Shown here: in pieces, positions 27,580-36,220 of the stretch
Layout of the letters: each line of letters opens with the position of its first letter
Numbering within the stretch: position 1 is the first letter of the stretch
Source: Devosia naphthalenivorans
GTDB taxonomy: Bacteria; Pseudomonadota; Alphaproteobacteria; Rhizobiales; Devosiaceae
NCBI RefSeq assembly: GCF_003056355.1
Contig: NZ_PYVW01000020.1
Coordinates: 1 to 61,716 of the forward strand
Reading direction: 5' to 3'
Length of the DNA: 61,716 nucleotides
The notes under the pieces: generated by a model
What the model was told of the DNA's origin: nothing
Databases searched by the model: none
Seen by the model: the letters and a program-made list of their open reading frames with translations, nothing else
Made by a program: the position numbers and the translations under genes

Positions 27580-29165
27580 GTGCGTGCATCCAGGAAGTGC
27601 CCCGACGCGGCAGCTGCCTGCATGGGCGGTTCGCCGTGGCGCACGATCACCGCTCCGGCCCTGAGGCCGATTGCGGCGAGGGTTTGGCGCAAGGCGCCAA
27701 GGTCGCTTTCGAGCGCCTCCGAGGTTTCGCGCTCGGTGGCCCACAGCATGACCCCGGTTGCGCCGCCCCGCATCGACACCTGAGCGCCGACCTCACCCAG
27801 TTGCGGCAGGCTCAGTGCAAAGCGCATCTGCCAGCCACGCTCCGCTGGCGTATCCGATGTATCTTCTGCATCCCGGTGGATCTGCAAATGGAGCACCGTC
27901 TGCTGTGTTCCCACAAGAACCGGCAGGTCCATGCTCCAATCGGCTGTCTTTGCGACCAGGTCCGGCAAGGACGCACTCTGGTGCAATCTCAGCCGGGCGA
28001 GTGACGCTTCCGTGCGCTCCAGCAATTGCTTGCCGATTTCGGCGGGAAGGGCATCGGGATCGATGCGCGGGGCCTCCGCGACACGGGCGCGCGGCCCCTG
28101 CCCGCGCATGGGCGGCGCAAGCTGCATTGCGGGAGCGACCGACGACGCCAGCGGCCCCAGCCAAGTGGTCAGGGTCTGCCGCAGGGCCAGAAGGGTGGCT
28201 TTCTGGTCGGCCTGCATGGCTGGCGCTTGCGCTTGCCCATTGGCAAGTTTTGCCTCTTGAAAAATGCCGGAGTTCAGCACGGCCTTTTGCAAAACGGCCC
28301 CGTCCAGCTTGCCGCCGTCCACCGCGACGCGCCCAGCGAGCACCTGTTGGGCGGCTCGGATCACCGGTTCAGGCAGGGCTGTTTTGCCGGCTATCGCGGT
28401 CAAGGCGGTCATCAGGTTGGCGATGCTATCCTGCCGGGGCAATGCCGACTGCACCATCTGCGCAAGGGCCGCTTGGGGCGTGGTCGCGGGTGACGATGTA
28501 GAAGCAGGCTGCGTAGTGGGTCCGCTCCGAGGAGCCGCGGTCTGCTCGAGCGTTGGTTTGTGGGCAGTGGGTGGCAGATCAGCCAATGGAGCTTGGGGGC
28601 GCGACTGAGGCTGTAGTGGAGGATATGGGCTTGCCGGCGTTTTGGCGGCGGGCGTCGTGACCGTCGGCCGGCTTTCGGGTCTGGGCAAGGTAGCGGCTGG
28701 CGCTTGAGACAAAGGCGTTTGGGTCGCATTAGCTGGGGTGGGCGCGGCGGGAGCGCTGCCGGAAGAAATGGCCGGTTGTACAGGGCCAGGCGTTACCGCA
28801 GGCGCAGGCGGCAATATGTTGCTTTGCGGCTGCACCTGCACGGCAGCGACCGGCAAGGAGGTTTGCCCCGGAGGCAATGGCGGGGCTTGCGGTGGCGCGG
28901 TCGGCGCTTGGTGGCTCGGTTGCAGGGCCAGTTTGATCTGTGCGCCGCTGCCCTGCACCTGGAAGCGAAGTGTTTCACCGGGCTTGGCCAATACCGGCAA
29001 CAGGAGATTGAGCATTTGACCGGCGATCTTGACCTGCGTGCCGCCGTTCGGAGCCGGGCCGATCACCTCGCCCTCGATCATCTGGCCCGCCTGCAGCGCC
29101 AGTGCCTGCAAAGCGCTGCTGCGCGCGGCGATCACGAACTGGGGAAGCTGCGGAGACATCGGCAT
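27576..29165 (-). CDS. fliK: Flagellar hook-length control protein FliK
   Basis: A 529-residue FliK-like protein. Residues 1-90 form an N-terminal domain (ALALQAGQMIEGEVIGPAPN). A long low-complexity Pro/Ala/Gln-rich region follows to about 290. The Flg_hook C-terminal domain is near the end (WQMRFALSLPQLGEVGAQVS, LGALRQTLAAIGLRAGAVIV). FliK measures hook length and switches export specificity by acting on FlhB. No other flagellar genes are in the window, so this pair lies apart from the main cluster, at least as far as can be seen. Confidence 0.85.
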   Translation of the reverse strand: MPMSPQLPQFVIAARSSALQALALQAGQMIEGEVIGPAPNGGTQVKIAGQMLNLLLPVLAKPGETLRFQVQGSGAQIKLALQPSHQAPTAPPQAPPLPPGQTSLPVAAVQVQPQSNILPPAPAVTPGPVQPAISSGSAPAAPTPANATQTPLSQAPAATLPRPESRPTVTTPAAKTPASPYPPLQPQSRPQAPLADLPPTAHKPTLEQTAAPRSGPTTQPASTSSPATTPQAALAQMVQSALPRQDSIANLMTALTAIAGKTALPEPVIRAAQQVLAGRVAVDGGKLDGAVLQKAVLNSGIFQEAKLANGQAQAPAMQADQKATLLALRQTLTTWLGPLASSVAPAMQLAPPMRGQGPRARVAEAPRIDPDALPAEIGKQLLERTEASLARLRLHQSASLPDLVAKTADWSMDLPVLVGTQQTVLHLQIHRDAEDTSDTPAERGWQMRFALSLPQLGEVGAQVSMRGGATGVMLWATERETSEALESDLGALRQTLAAIGLRAGAVIVRHGEPPMQAAAASGHFLDART

Positions 29166-29267
29166 GCCTGGGCCCTGGCCGCGTCATGCGGCGCCACAGT
29201 CTAGTCCATCGCAATGCGGATGGCTGCTGCCGTATTGACCAGGCTTAACGAGATTTCAACGAGGCGA

Positions 29268-30011
29268 TCATTCAGGGCGGATGTCGGTGTGGCTCTTGGT
29301 TACCGGCTTGCCACGGAACGTCACCCAGAAGAAATTGAGAGTGTAGGTGCCTGCAGTTTTAAATACGCCTTCTTTTTCAAGGCGCCGGCCAGATGTCTTC
29401 ATCTTCAAGGCGAACGTCCATTTCACGCCGCCGACCTTCGAGAGGCGTACGGCAACGTCCGTATCTTCGCCGAAGAACACGATGGAGCGGTCATAGCCGC
29501 CCACCTGCTCCCAGGCGGCGCGCTTGAATACGAAATTGCCACCCTGCACGACGGAGCCGACACGCAGGACGAAGCGGTTGACCACGTAGATGAGGTAGGT
29601 CAGGCCATAGAAAGCCCCCACAAGGAAGCGGTTCCATGGGCTCATGTCGTAATAGACATAGGGGCCGCTCAGGCACACCAGCTTGTCGTCGCGCGCGAAC
29701 TCGCTGAACACCGTGTCCAGCCAGCCCTCCGGCACGATGGTGTCGCTGTCGATATTGGCGATCAGCTCATAGCCCTCGCTGGCCGCGAAGCCGGCGTCAC
29801 GCGCATTCACCAGCCCCTTCTTGGGCTCGTCGACCACCTGCACGGTGGGGAAGCTGCGCGCGATCTCGCCAGTGCGGTCCGTGGATGCGTTGTTGACGAC
29901 GATGATATCGGCGTCCGCGCCAGAGCGGGCAATCTCGGCGACAACGGATTCCAGGCACTTTCCGATAAGCGCTTCTTCGTTGTAGGCCGGAATAACGAAT
30001 GCCAGTTTCAT
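29268..30011 (-). CDS. Family 2 glycosyltransferase
   Basis: A 247-residue GT-A enzyme. It has the typical start LAFVIPAYNEEALIGKCLES, then VVNNASTDRTGEIA and the DxD-like IANIDSDTIVPEGW, and a GGNFVFKRAAWEQVGGYD acceptor-side motif. It should transfer a sugar from a nucleotide sugar to an unknown acceptor. A hydrophobic stretch (FLVGAFYGLTYLIYVVNRFV) suggests membrane association. The start at 30011 has GAGGG upstream. Confidence 0.9.
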   Translation of the reverse strand: MKLAFVIPAYNEEALIGKCLESVVAEIARSGADADIIVVNNASTDRTGEIARSFPTVQVVDEPKKGLVNARDAGFAASEGYELIANIDSDTIVPEGWLDTVFSEFARDDKLVCLSGPYVYYDMSPWNRFLVGAFYGLTYLIYVVNRFVLRVGSVVQGGNFVFKRAAWEQVGGYDRSIVFFGEDTDVAVRLSKVGGVKWTFALKMKTSGRRLEKEGVFKTAGTYTLNFFWVTFRGKPVTKSHTDIRPE

Positions 30012-30241
30012 CGTGCCCTCGTTCAAAGCCGGAAAAGCCGGCCATTCCGCTGCCATAACCGCCCGGCGCGCAGAGGGCAACAGAGGACGCGGTTTTTCCC
30101 TGCCAGTCGCAGAGCACCGGCAACTATACTCTCTGGTCTATCGCCCGCGCTTCCGCATCGCCGCCGTTGTCTGCTAGTGTTCAACCCTCGTTCAGAATGA
30201 ATCTGTTGCGATGCGGCGAGCATTGCGGAAGGCGGTTCAAC

Positions 30242-31021
30242 ATGAGACGGCATCTGTTCGGAATTATACTCGTGCTGGCGCAGATTGGTTTTGCGCCAGC
30301 GGTGTTCGCCCAGGGAGAGGGTACGGCTGTAGGCGTCAACCCGGACGCTGTCGCCCGGGTCCGAAGCCAGGAGAGAATCCTGCAGGTGGGCACCGACGTG
30401 TCGGTGGGGGAAACAATCGTCACGGGACCGGCCGGCCAGGTGCAGGTGGTGTTCGATGACGACACGCGGCTCGTTGTCGGGCCTGGTTCCTCGCTCAAGG
30501 TGGAAACCTATCTGCTGGCCAGCAGCAACACCGCGCAGCGGCTGACGATCAACGCACTGGGCGGCTCGTTCCGGTTCATAACCGGCAACAGCCCCAAGCC
30601 AGCCTATTCCATCCACACACCCACGGCCGCCATCGCTGTGCGCGGAACGGAGTTCGACCTTGTGGTTGAGCGGCGCAGTACCCGCGTCATGCTCTACAAG
30701 GGCGCTGTCCAGATCTGCAATTCGGGCGGCGCCTGCGAAATATTGACGGAGCGCTGCGAAATTGGCGTGGCGGCACCGCAGCAGGTGGCGTTGTTGGGCG
30801 CCAGCGAACCACAGCGCGCAGCGCTCAGCCTGGATTTCCGGTATGCCCGGTTTCAGAGCTCGCTCATGAACGGGTTTCGGGTTGGTGGCGCCGGCAATTG
30901 CATAGGGACGCCGCAGTCCAGCAATTCCCTTGAGTCGCTGAGCACGATGGATGGTGGCGGGCCCAGTTCGCAAACGCGGCAGCAATCGCCCAACGGGAGC
31001 AATGGCCAAACTTCGCCGTAG
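30242..31021 (+). CDS. FecR-domain exported protein
   Basis: A 259-residue protein with a signal peptide (MRRHLFGIILVLAQIGFAPA, cut near VFA). The FecR-type beta-domain covers residues 40-180: GETIVTGPAGQVQVVFDDDT, FRFITGNSPKPAYSIHTPTA and AIAVRGTEFDL. Unlike true FecR there is no anti-sigma N-terminal segment, and no sigma factor gene adjoins. Four cysteines lie in the second half. The tail is Ser/Gln/Asn-rich. Function beyond a periplasmic sensor or scaffold is unknown. Confidence 0.85.
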   Translation: MRRHLFGIILVLAQIGFAPAVFAQGEGTAVGVNPDAVARVRSQERILQVGTDVSVGETIVTGPAGQVQVVFDDDTRLVVGPGSSLKVETYLLASSNTAQRLTINALGGSFRFITGNSPKPAYSIHTPTAAIAVRGTEFDLVVERRSTRVMLYKGAVQICNSGGACEILTERCEIGVAAPQQVALLGASEPQRAALSLDFRYARFQSSLMNGFRVGGAGNCIGTPQSSNSLESLSTMDGGGPSSQTRQQSPNGSNGQTSP

Positions 31022-31102
31022 CGCTTGGAGTAGGGATAGTCAGCGGCGTCCTTGCGAATTGCCTCTTGCGCAGGCTCGGGCGGGCTGGCAAGCAAGGTCG
31101 CT

Positions 31103-31912
31103 ATGGGCAAGAACGCAGCTGCCGACGACATTCCCGAAACCGGTTTCCGCCGCCTGCGCAGCACGTTGCGGCTGCTCTACCACAGCCAATCGCCGCAAGC
31201 GCAGCGTTTCCAGTATTCGGTGCTGATCGTCGACCTGGCGATCATTGTGTTCTTCATCGCCTCACCGGTCCTTCGTGAATACGATACGTTCCTGTGGATC
31301 GACTATTCCATAGCCGCGCTGCTGTTTCTCGACCTGATGGCGCGCGCCCTTGCCTCGACTGACGTGTTGCGCTGGCTGCGGCAGCCCAACATCATCCTCG
31401 ACATCTTCATTCTCGCGACGCTGCTGTTCCCCGCGCAGCTCTACAATCTGGGCTTCCTGCGCATCATGCGCCTCTGGACCCTCACCCGCGGACATGCCAT
31501 CTGGCGGCCGCTCCGGCGGCGCGGATTAATCGCGTACCAGGAAACCGTCCAGGCGGTCATCAACCTGCTGGTGTTTCTCTTTGTCGTTACCGGCTTTGTC
31601 TACACCGCGTTCGTGGACCGCGAGAGCGAGGGCATAGCCTCTTATATCGACGCGCTGTATTTTACGGTCACCACCGTGACGACCACCGGTTACGGCGATC
31701 TCACCCTGCCCGGATCAGGCGGCAAGCTGGCGTCCATCGTCATCATGATCATCGGGATTTCGCTGTTTGTGCGCCTGGCGCAGTCGATTTTCCGGCCCAA
31801 CAAGGTGCACTTCCCCTGCCCGCAATGCGGCCTGCAAAAGCATGATCCGGATGCGGTCCACTGCAAGGCCTGTGGGCACCTGCTCGCCATTCCCGACGAG
31901 GGCCACGCCTAA
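31103..31912 (+). CDS. K+ channel-like protein with C-terminal zinc ribbon
   Basis: A 269-residue protein. The selectivity filter TTVTTTGYGD ends at residue 199. Several membrane segments precede it, including an arginine-bearing, S4-like one (LRIMRLWTLTRGHAIWRPLR), which suggests voltage-gated architecture. The cytoplasmic end is not an RCK or cyclic-nucleotide domain but a four-cysteine zinc ribbon (C239, C242, C254, C257: CPQC ... CKAC). The start MGKNAAADD at 31103 has AAGG upstream. It overlaps pxpA convergently by four bases. Confidence 0.88.
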   Translation: MGKNAAADDIPETGFRRLRSTLRLLYHSQSPQAQRFQYSVLIVDLAIIVFFIASPVLREYDTFLWIDYSIAALLFLDLMARALASTDVLRWLRQPNIILDIFILATLLFPAQLYNLGFLRIMRLWTLTRGHAIWRPLRRRGLIAYQETVQAVINLLVFLFVVTGFVYTAFVDRESEGIASYIDALYFTVTTVTTTGYGDLTLPGSGGKLASIVIMIIGISLFVRLAQSIFRPNKVHFPCPQCGLQKHDPDAVHCKACGHLLAIPDEGHA

Positions 31913-32670
31913 GGCGTTGGCAGTTCAGGCGAACCGGCCTTGATCGAGATGCCTTCACCTTCCAGCGCATCCCGCACCTCCCGCGCCAGATCCACCGCGC
32001 CGGGTGTATCTCCATGCAGGCATATCGAGCGCGCCGATGATTTCAGCACGGTGCCGTCGATGGCCACCAGTTCACCGCTTCTGGCCAGCCGCAGGCATCG
32101 TTCGATGACAGCATCGACATCGTGGATGACCGAGCCTTCCTGGGCGCGCGGCACGAGCAATCCATCGGGGGTATAGGCGCGGTCGGCATAGGCCTCGCGG
32201 ATCAGCGGCAGCCCCACCGCCTTTGCAGCCCGCACCTGCTGGCTGTTGTCGAGCGCGAGCACCGCCATGCGGGAATCCATCGCCTGAATGGTCGCGAACA
32301 CCCCTATGGCAAAGGCCAGTTCCTCTGCGGTTTGGTTGGCCAGCGCCCCGTGCAGCTTCACATAGGCCAGCGGCACGCCCACCTCGTCGGCAATGAAGCG
32401 CACGAGGAATAGCTGGCTACGAATCTGGCCGAGCAATTGGTCGAGCGGCATGACCACGCGAAACCGGCCGAACCGTTTGGGGTCGGCATAGCCCGGATGG
32501 GCTCCGGCCCGCACGCCGCGCGCCTTGCAGATCTTGAGGATGCGGCGGATCGTGGGTGCATCACCCGCATGGCCGCCGCAAGCAATGGAAGCGCTGGAGA
32601 CGATCTGGAGCAGGTCCTCGTCCGTTCCCATGCCCTCGCCAAGGTCGGCGTTGAGGTCGATCGATGTCAT
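31909..32670 (-). CDS. pxpA: 5-oxoprolinase subunit A (LamB/YcsF family)
   Basis: A 253-residue PxpA. The signatures IDLNADLGEGMGTDEDLLQI, SIACGGHAGDAPTIRRILKI and GAHPGYADPKRFGRF are typical. With PxpB and PxpC it hydrolyses 5-oxoproline to glutamate at the cost of ATP, clearing a damaged metabolite. It is the last gene of the pxpBCA cluster, with a 4-bp overlap to pxpC. Confidence 0.95.
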   Translation of the reverse strand: MTSIDLNADLGEGMGTDEDLLQIVSSASIACGGHAGDAPTIRRILKICKARGVRAGAHPGYADPKRFGRFRVVMPLDQLLGQIRSQLFLVRFIADEVGVPLAYVKLHGALANQTAEELAFAIGVFATIQAMDSRMAVLALDNSQQVRAAKAVGLPLIREAYADRAYTPDGLLVPRAQEGSVIHDVDAVIERCLRLARSGELVAIDGTVLKSSARSICLHGDTPGAVDLAREVRDALEGEGISIKAGSPELPTP

Positions 32671-33554
32671 CGGCGGCTCCGCAGCAAATCCTGGGCATGT
32701 TCCACCGTCACCGGCGTGAAGGCAATCGCGGTGCCGGGACGAAGCTGTGCGAAGCGATCCAGATCGGCAGTGATGATGGTGGCGATACGGGGGTAGCCGC
32801 CGGTTGGCTGGTGATCGCGCATCAGGACGATCGGCGTACCGTCACCCAAAATCTGGACATCACCCGGCACGATCGCGTCAGACGCGAGCGAAAGAATATT
32901 AGTACCAGCAAAGACGCAGCACGAGTCGTTCAGGCGAACGCCCATGCGGTCCATGCTCGAAGAAATATCGAAGCTTGCTTCGAGGAACTTCTGTCGTTGA
33001 AGCGGCTCGAACAGATCGGCATGCAGGCCCCAGACGATGCGCAGGGGGCCTTCTGCGGTGTGAGCCGGCGCGGCAGATTTGGTTGCGGTGCCCTGCTCCG
33101 CCAGCTCCAGCACATCCCCAACCTGCAAGGGTCGCCCGTTCACTCCGCCAAGCCGGGCACGGCTGCTCGTCGCTATGCTTCCCATGATGGCTTCCGCCAT
33201 CAAGTCGGTATCGAAGCGGAGATATCCGTAGTTTCCCCAGGCTCCCGGGGTAATCGAAACAACATCACCTGCGCCAAGCCGCGCCATTCCTAGCCATTGC
33301 GCGGGCGCGCCATTAATCGTGATGGTGAAGTCACCGCCGGCAAAGCCGATCTGGCATTGGCCACTGGCGACGCGAAACTCGATGCCTGCCCTCGTCATCT
33401 CGATGCCGCCGCGCCCGCTACGACCGGCTTGCTCGAAAGCACCCCGGTCCATGGGGCCCGAAGCGCTGATGCCGTGTCGCAGCATGCCAAAGCGCCCCTC
33501 ATCCTGAATGGTGGTGAGTGGCCCCGCACGCAGAATCGCCAGCACTGCACTCAT
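32667..33554 (-). CDS. pxpC: 5-oxoprolinase subunit C (biotin-dependent carboxyltransferase-like)
   Basis: A 295-residue PxpC/KipA-type protein: AGPLTTIQDEGRFGMLRHGI, SGPMDRGAFEQA, GDVVSITPGAWGNYGYLRFD, and a late VLMRDHQPTGGYPRIATI. It is somewhat shorter than many family members but the key segments are present. It is part of the ATP-dependent 5-oxoprolinase. It overlaps both neighbours by four bases, so all three subunits are likely coupled in translation. Confidence 0.94.
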   Translation of the reverse strand: MSAVLAILRAGPLTTIQDEGRFGMLRHGISASGPMDRGAFEQAGRSGRGGIEMTRAGIEFRVASGQCQIGFAGGDFTITINGAPAQWLGMARLGAGDVVSITPGAWGNYGYLRFDTDLMAEAIMGSIATSSRARLGGVNGRPLQVGDVLELAEQGTATKSAAPAHTAEGPLRIVWGLHADLFEPLQRQKFLEASFDISSSMDRMGVRLNDSCCVFAGTNILSLASDAIVPGDVQILGDGTPIVLMRDHQPTGGYPRIATIITADLDRFAQLRPGTAIAFTPVTVEHAQDLLRSRR

Positions 33555-34216
33555 GGGGCCACCATGAAGCGGACCTGATCGCCGGGCTCAAGACGCGTTG
33601 GCGGACTGGCGGTCGGGTCGAAATTGGCGAAATCGGTATGTCCGATGATGTGCCAGCCGGTCGGCATTTCGGTGGCGGTAATGGCGGTTTGCCCGGCCGC
33701 AAAGAGCACGCTGCCCGGCGGGACCGATGGGCGGACAGTGGGACGACGCGGCAACGTCAATTCATTCGGGTGCAGGCCGCAATAGACGAATCCGGGAGCG
33801 AAGCCGGTGGCCAACACCCTTAGGCTGCCTCGGTTGTGAGCCGCGATGAACGCCTCGGCGGTCATCCCAAAGGCCGTTGCTACATCGGACAGATCGGGGC
33901 CGTCGAACGCCACGGCAATGCTCCATTCCCGGGTCTCAGCACGGTGGCTCTCGTGCCCCAGAAGCCGCAACCGTACCTCGCCGGCGATTGTCTGAGCGCT
34001 CGTTTGCAGCGGATCAAACCGAACCAGGACCGAAATCAGGTTCGGAACAATCTCCAGCGCCCCAGCCGGTGGATCGCTATCCAGCAATCGGGCTAGACCA
34101 ATCGCCGCGCCATTGGCGGCGTCGGTCAAGCTATTCCCGAAACGCACCAGCAGAGCGCTGTCACCCAACGGCACAAGCGTTGGTGTCGGGTTAGTGGGAG
34201 GATTCAAGCCGCTCAA
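33551..34216 (-). CDS. pxpB: 5-oxoprolinase subunit B (KipI family)
   Basis: A 221-residue PxpB/KipI protein: VPLGDSALLVRFGNSLTD at the start and the family core VLATGFAPGFVYCGLHPNEL, PRRPTVRPSVPPGSVLFAAG and TGWHIIGHTDFANFDP. First gene of the operon. There is no ATG at the N terminus. Several TTG codons are possible; I prefer the one at 34216, seven bases after GAGG, over 34231. Confidence 0.92.
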   Translation of the reverse strand: MSGLNPPTNPTPTLVPLGDSALLVRFGNSLTDAANGAAIGLARLLDSDPPAGALEIVPNLISVLVRFDPLQTSAQTIAGEVRLRLLGHESHRAETREWSIAVAFDGPDLSDVATAFGMTAEAFIAAHNRGSLRVLATGFAPGFVYCGLHPNELTLPRRPTVRPSVPPGSVLFAAGQTAITATEMPTGWHIIGHTDFANFDPTASPPTRLEPGDQVRFMVAP

Positions 34217-34385
34217 TTGCAAGCCTCGCAAGCCGGATCATGCGCAGTCCTGTCGGAACGCTTCCGATCCGTCAACCCGGACTAAAGGCGCCGGAAACTG
34301 CGCCCCGCCCGGATCGCGATTTGCTCAAGCCAGCGCCACGCGTGTGCCGCTGGCCAGGTGTGACTTGCCGGCAATCGGCGCTGTG

Positions 34386-34562
34386 TCAGTTGGGGTCTTT
34401 GCCGTCCTGCTCAACTACGGCATCGAACAATTGCCTGGCCTGCCCTGCTCCGATCGCCTCAATGGCAACCGCAGCAATAGCCGCAAACAATTCTGCGATT
34501 TCCTGGGGATCGGTGATTTCGGCGTCGTCGTCTTCGGCGTCGGCGTTGATTAGAGTGAACAC
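34386..34562 (-). CDS. Small acidic protein, unknown
   Basis: 58 residues (MFTLINADAEDDDAEITDPQ, then EIAELFAAIAAVAIEAIGAG), acidic and helical with no membrane segment. A GTG at 34562 has GGAGG eight bases upstream, which favours it over an in-frame TTG at 34586. No family is recognised. Confidence 0.5.
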   Translation of the reverse strand: MFTLINADAEDDDAEITDPQEIAELFAAIAAVAIEAIGAGQARQLFDAVVEQDGKDPN

Positions 34563-34679
34563 AATAAGCGCCTCCAAGTTAGCCAATGCCTCATTGTGCG
34601 GCGATTCCCATTACAGAATAAATAACGGAAAACGGCACCTGCCCATGACGAGAGCGATTGCCAGCGCGTAAGGGCTAGC

Positions 34680-34916
34680 CTAGTCTTCGCCCGCTTCGAG
34701 CTTGTCGAGATACGCCTCGATATCTTCCAGCGTTGCCGTGAATGGCAGTGGAATGTGGCCGAAGATCACCTTGAAGCTCTCGTCGTCGCGTAGCGCGTGT
34801 CCGCCCTTGCCCTGCTTGGCCGTGAGCTTTTCGGCTGTCAGGATCGTCAAGCCATGGCGCCCGGCGATCCGCCTCATGCGGCGCATCCGCGATGCTTCGA
34901 ATTCCTTGCGGCTCAC
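34680..34916 (-). CDS. Small basic/acidic conserved-looking protein
   Basis: 78 residues. The N terminus is very basic (MSRKEFEASRMRRMRRIAGR), the rest mixed, ending in an acidic helix (ATLEDIEAYLDKLEAGED). GTG start at 34916 with AAGGGA seven bases upstream. No family is recognised. Confidence 0.6.
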   Translation of the reverse strand: MSRKEFEASRMRRMRRIAGRHGLTILTAEKLTAKQGKGGHALRDDESFKVIFGHIPLPFTATLEDIEAYLDKLEAGED

Positions 34917-35048
34917 TCGTCGTCCCTTTGATACACTTGCGAGGAAGCGGAACTATTCTCCCGCCTTCCCAATTTCGAGCAGCCATAGCAGCGGCGGCAC
35001 GCTAATGCCATACCCGATGCACCCGCGGGAGAAGAGCCGCAGCCCCGA

Positions 35049-36017
35049 TCACGCCCCTGCCCGCTTTGGCAGCAAGCTCTTCACGCTTGCCCATACAGGC
35101 GAGATCACGTGCTCCACGACCGGGATCAAAATCGCCCCGAGCACGACGCCGGCAACGAAGTAGAGGAAGGTTTCGACGAACCACTCGGCTACCGGGCCCA
35201 AAGGTTCAACCGCGTGAACTGCGCCGTGCATGACCACTTCCAAAGCGTGCAGTCCGAAGCCTTCTAGACCGTGCACGATGATGCTGCCGCCCACCCAGAT
35301 CATCGCGGCGGTGCCAACGACAGTCAGGGCCTTCATGAACCAGGGCATGCCCTTGACGATGGCTGTTCCCACCGAAGCGAGGGGCCCTCCGCGCTTTGCC
35401 AGCGACAGGCCGAAATCGTCGGCTTTGACTATCAGGGCCACGCTGCCATAGACGGCAATTGTGATGCCGACGGCGACAATAAGCAGCGCGACAGCCTGAA
35501 ACCAGATACTCTCTCCGGGCATCTCGGCCAGGGCGATAGCCATGATTTCCGCTGACAGGATGAAATCGGTCTTGATCGCGCCTGCGATCTTCTGATCCTC
35601 GAGCGTTTTCGGGTCGATCGCGGTGTGGGTTATGTTCGCTTCGTGAGCATGCGCCGCGGCGGGGGCCACCGAGTGCCAGATCTTTTCAGCACCTTCGTAG
35701 CACAGATACGCCCCGCCGATCATGAGCAGCGGCGTGATCGCGCCAGGCAACACGACACTGAGGATGAGTGCGGCAGGCAGCAGGAAGATCAGCTTGTTCT
35801 TGATCGAGCCCTTGGCGATGCTCGCAACGATCGGGATCTCACGGTCTGCACTGAAGCCATGGACATATTTGGGGGTAACGGCGGCATCGTCGATCACCGC
35901 TCCGGATGCCTTCAGCCCCGCCTTCGCGGACATTTTGATGACGTCGTCCAGTGAGGCCGCTGCGATCTTGGCTATGCCTGCCACGTCATCGAGAAGACCA
36001 AGAAGTCCCACGCTCAT
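35049..36017 (-). CDS. DUF808 membrane protein (YedI family)
   Basis: A 322-residue inner membrane protein. The family opening MSVGLLGLLDDVAGIAKIAA, SLDDVIKMSAKAGLKASGAV and IDDAAVTPKYVHGFSADREI are clear, followed by several membrane segments (LLPAALILSVVLPGAITPLL, LLIVAVGITIAVYGSVALIV). The function is unknown. Transcribed alone. Confidence 0.92.
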   Translation of the reverse strand: MSVGLLGLLDDVAGIAKIAAASLDDVIKMSAKAGLKASGAVIDDAAVTPKYVHGFSADREIPIVASIAKGSIKNKLIFLLPAALILSVVLPGAITPLLMIGGAYLCYEGAEKIWHSVAPAAAHAHEANITHTAIDPKTLEDQKIAGAIKTDFILSAEIMAIALAEMPGESIWFQAVALLIVAVGITIAVYGSVALIVKADDFGLSLAKRGGPLASVGTAIVKGMPWFMKALTVVGTAAMIWVGGSIIVHGLEGFGLHALEVVMHGAVHAVEPLGPVAEWFVETFLYFVAGVVLGAILIPVVEHVISPVWASVKSLLPKRAGA

Positions 36018-36220
36018 TCAGATTGCTCCATGCTGGCCGAATCGAACGGCATTACTTGTTAGTACCAATTTTCGTGGGTCCCGGCGCGAAGTTCGCCGCG
36101 TCATGAACGCCCTTGCCACCCATACCCATCTGCTCAGGTCAAAGAGGCCACATATCGGGCATTGAGGAACAGATGGGCGGCGCTACCGTTTTGCAACGGT
36201 TGATCGGAGCTTTCTGAACC

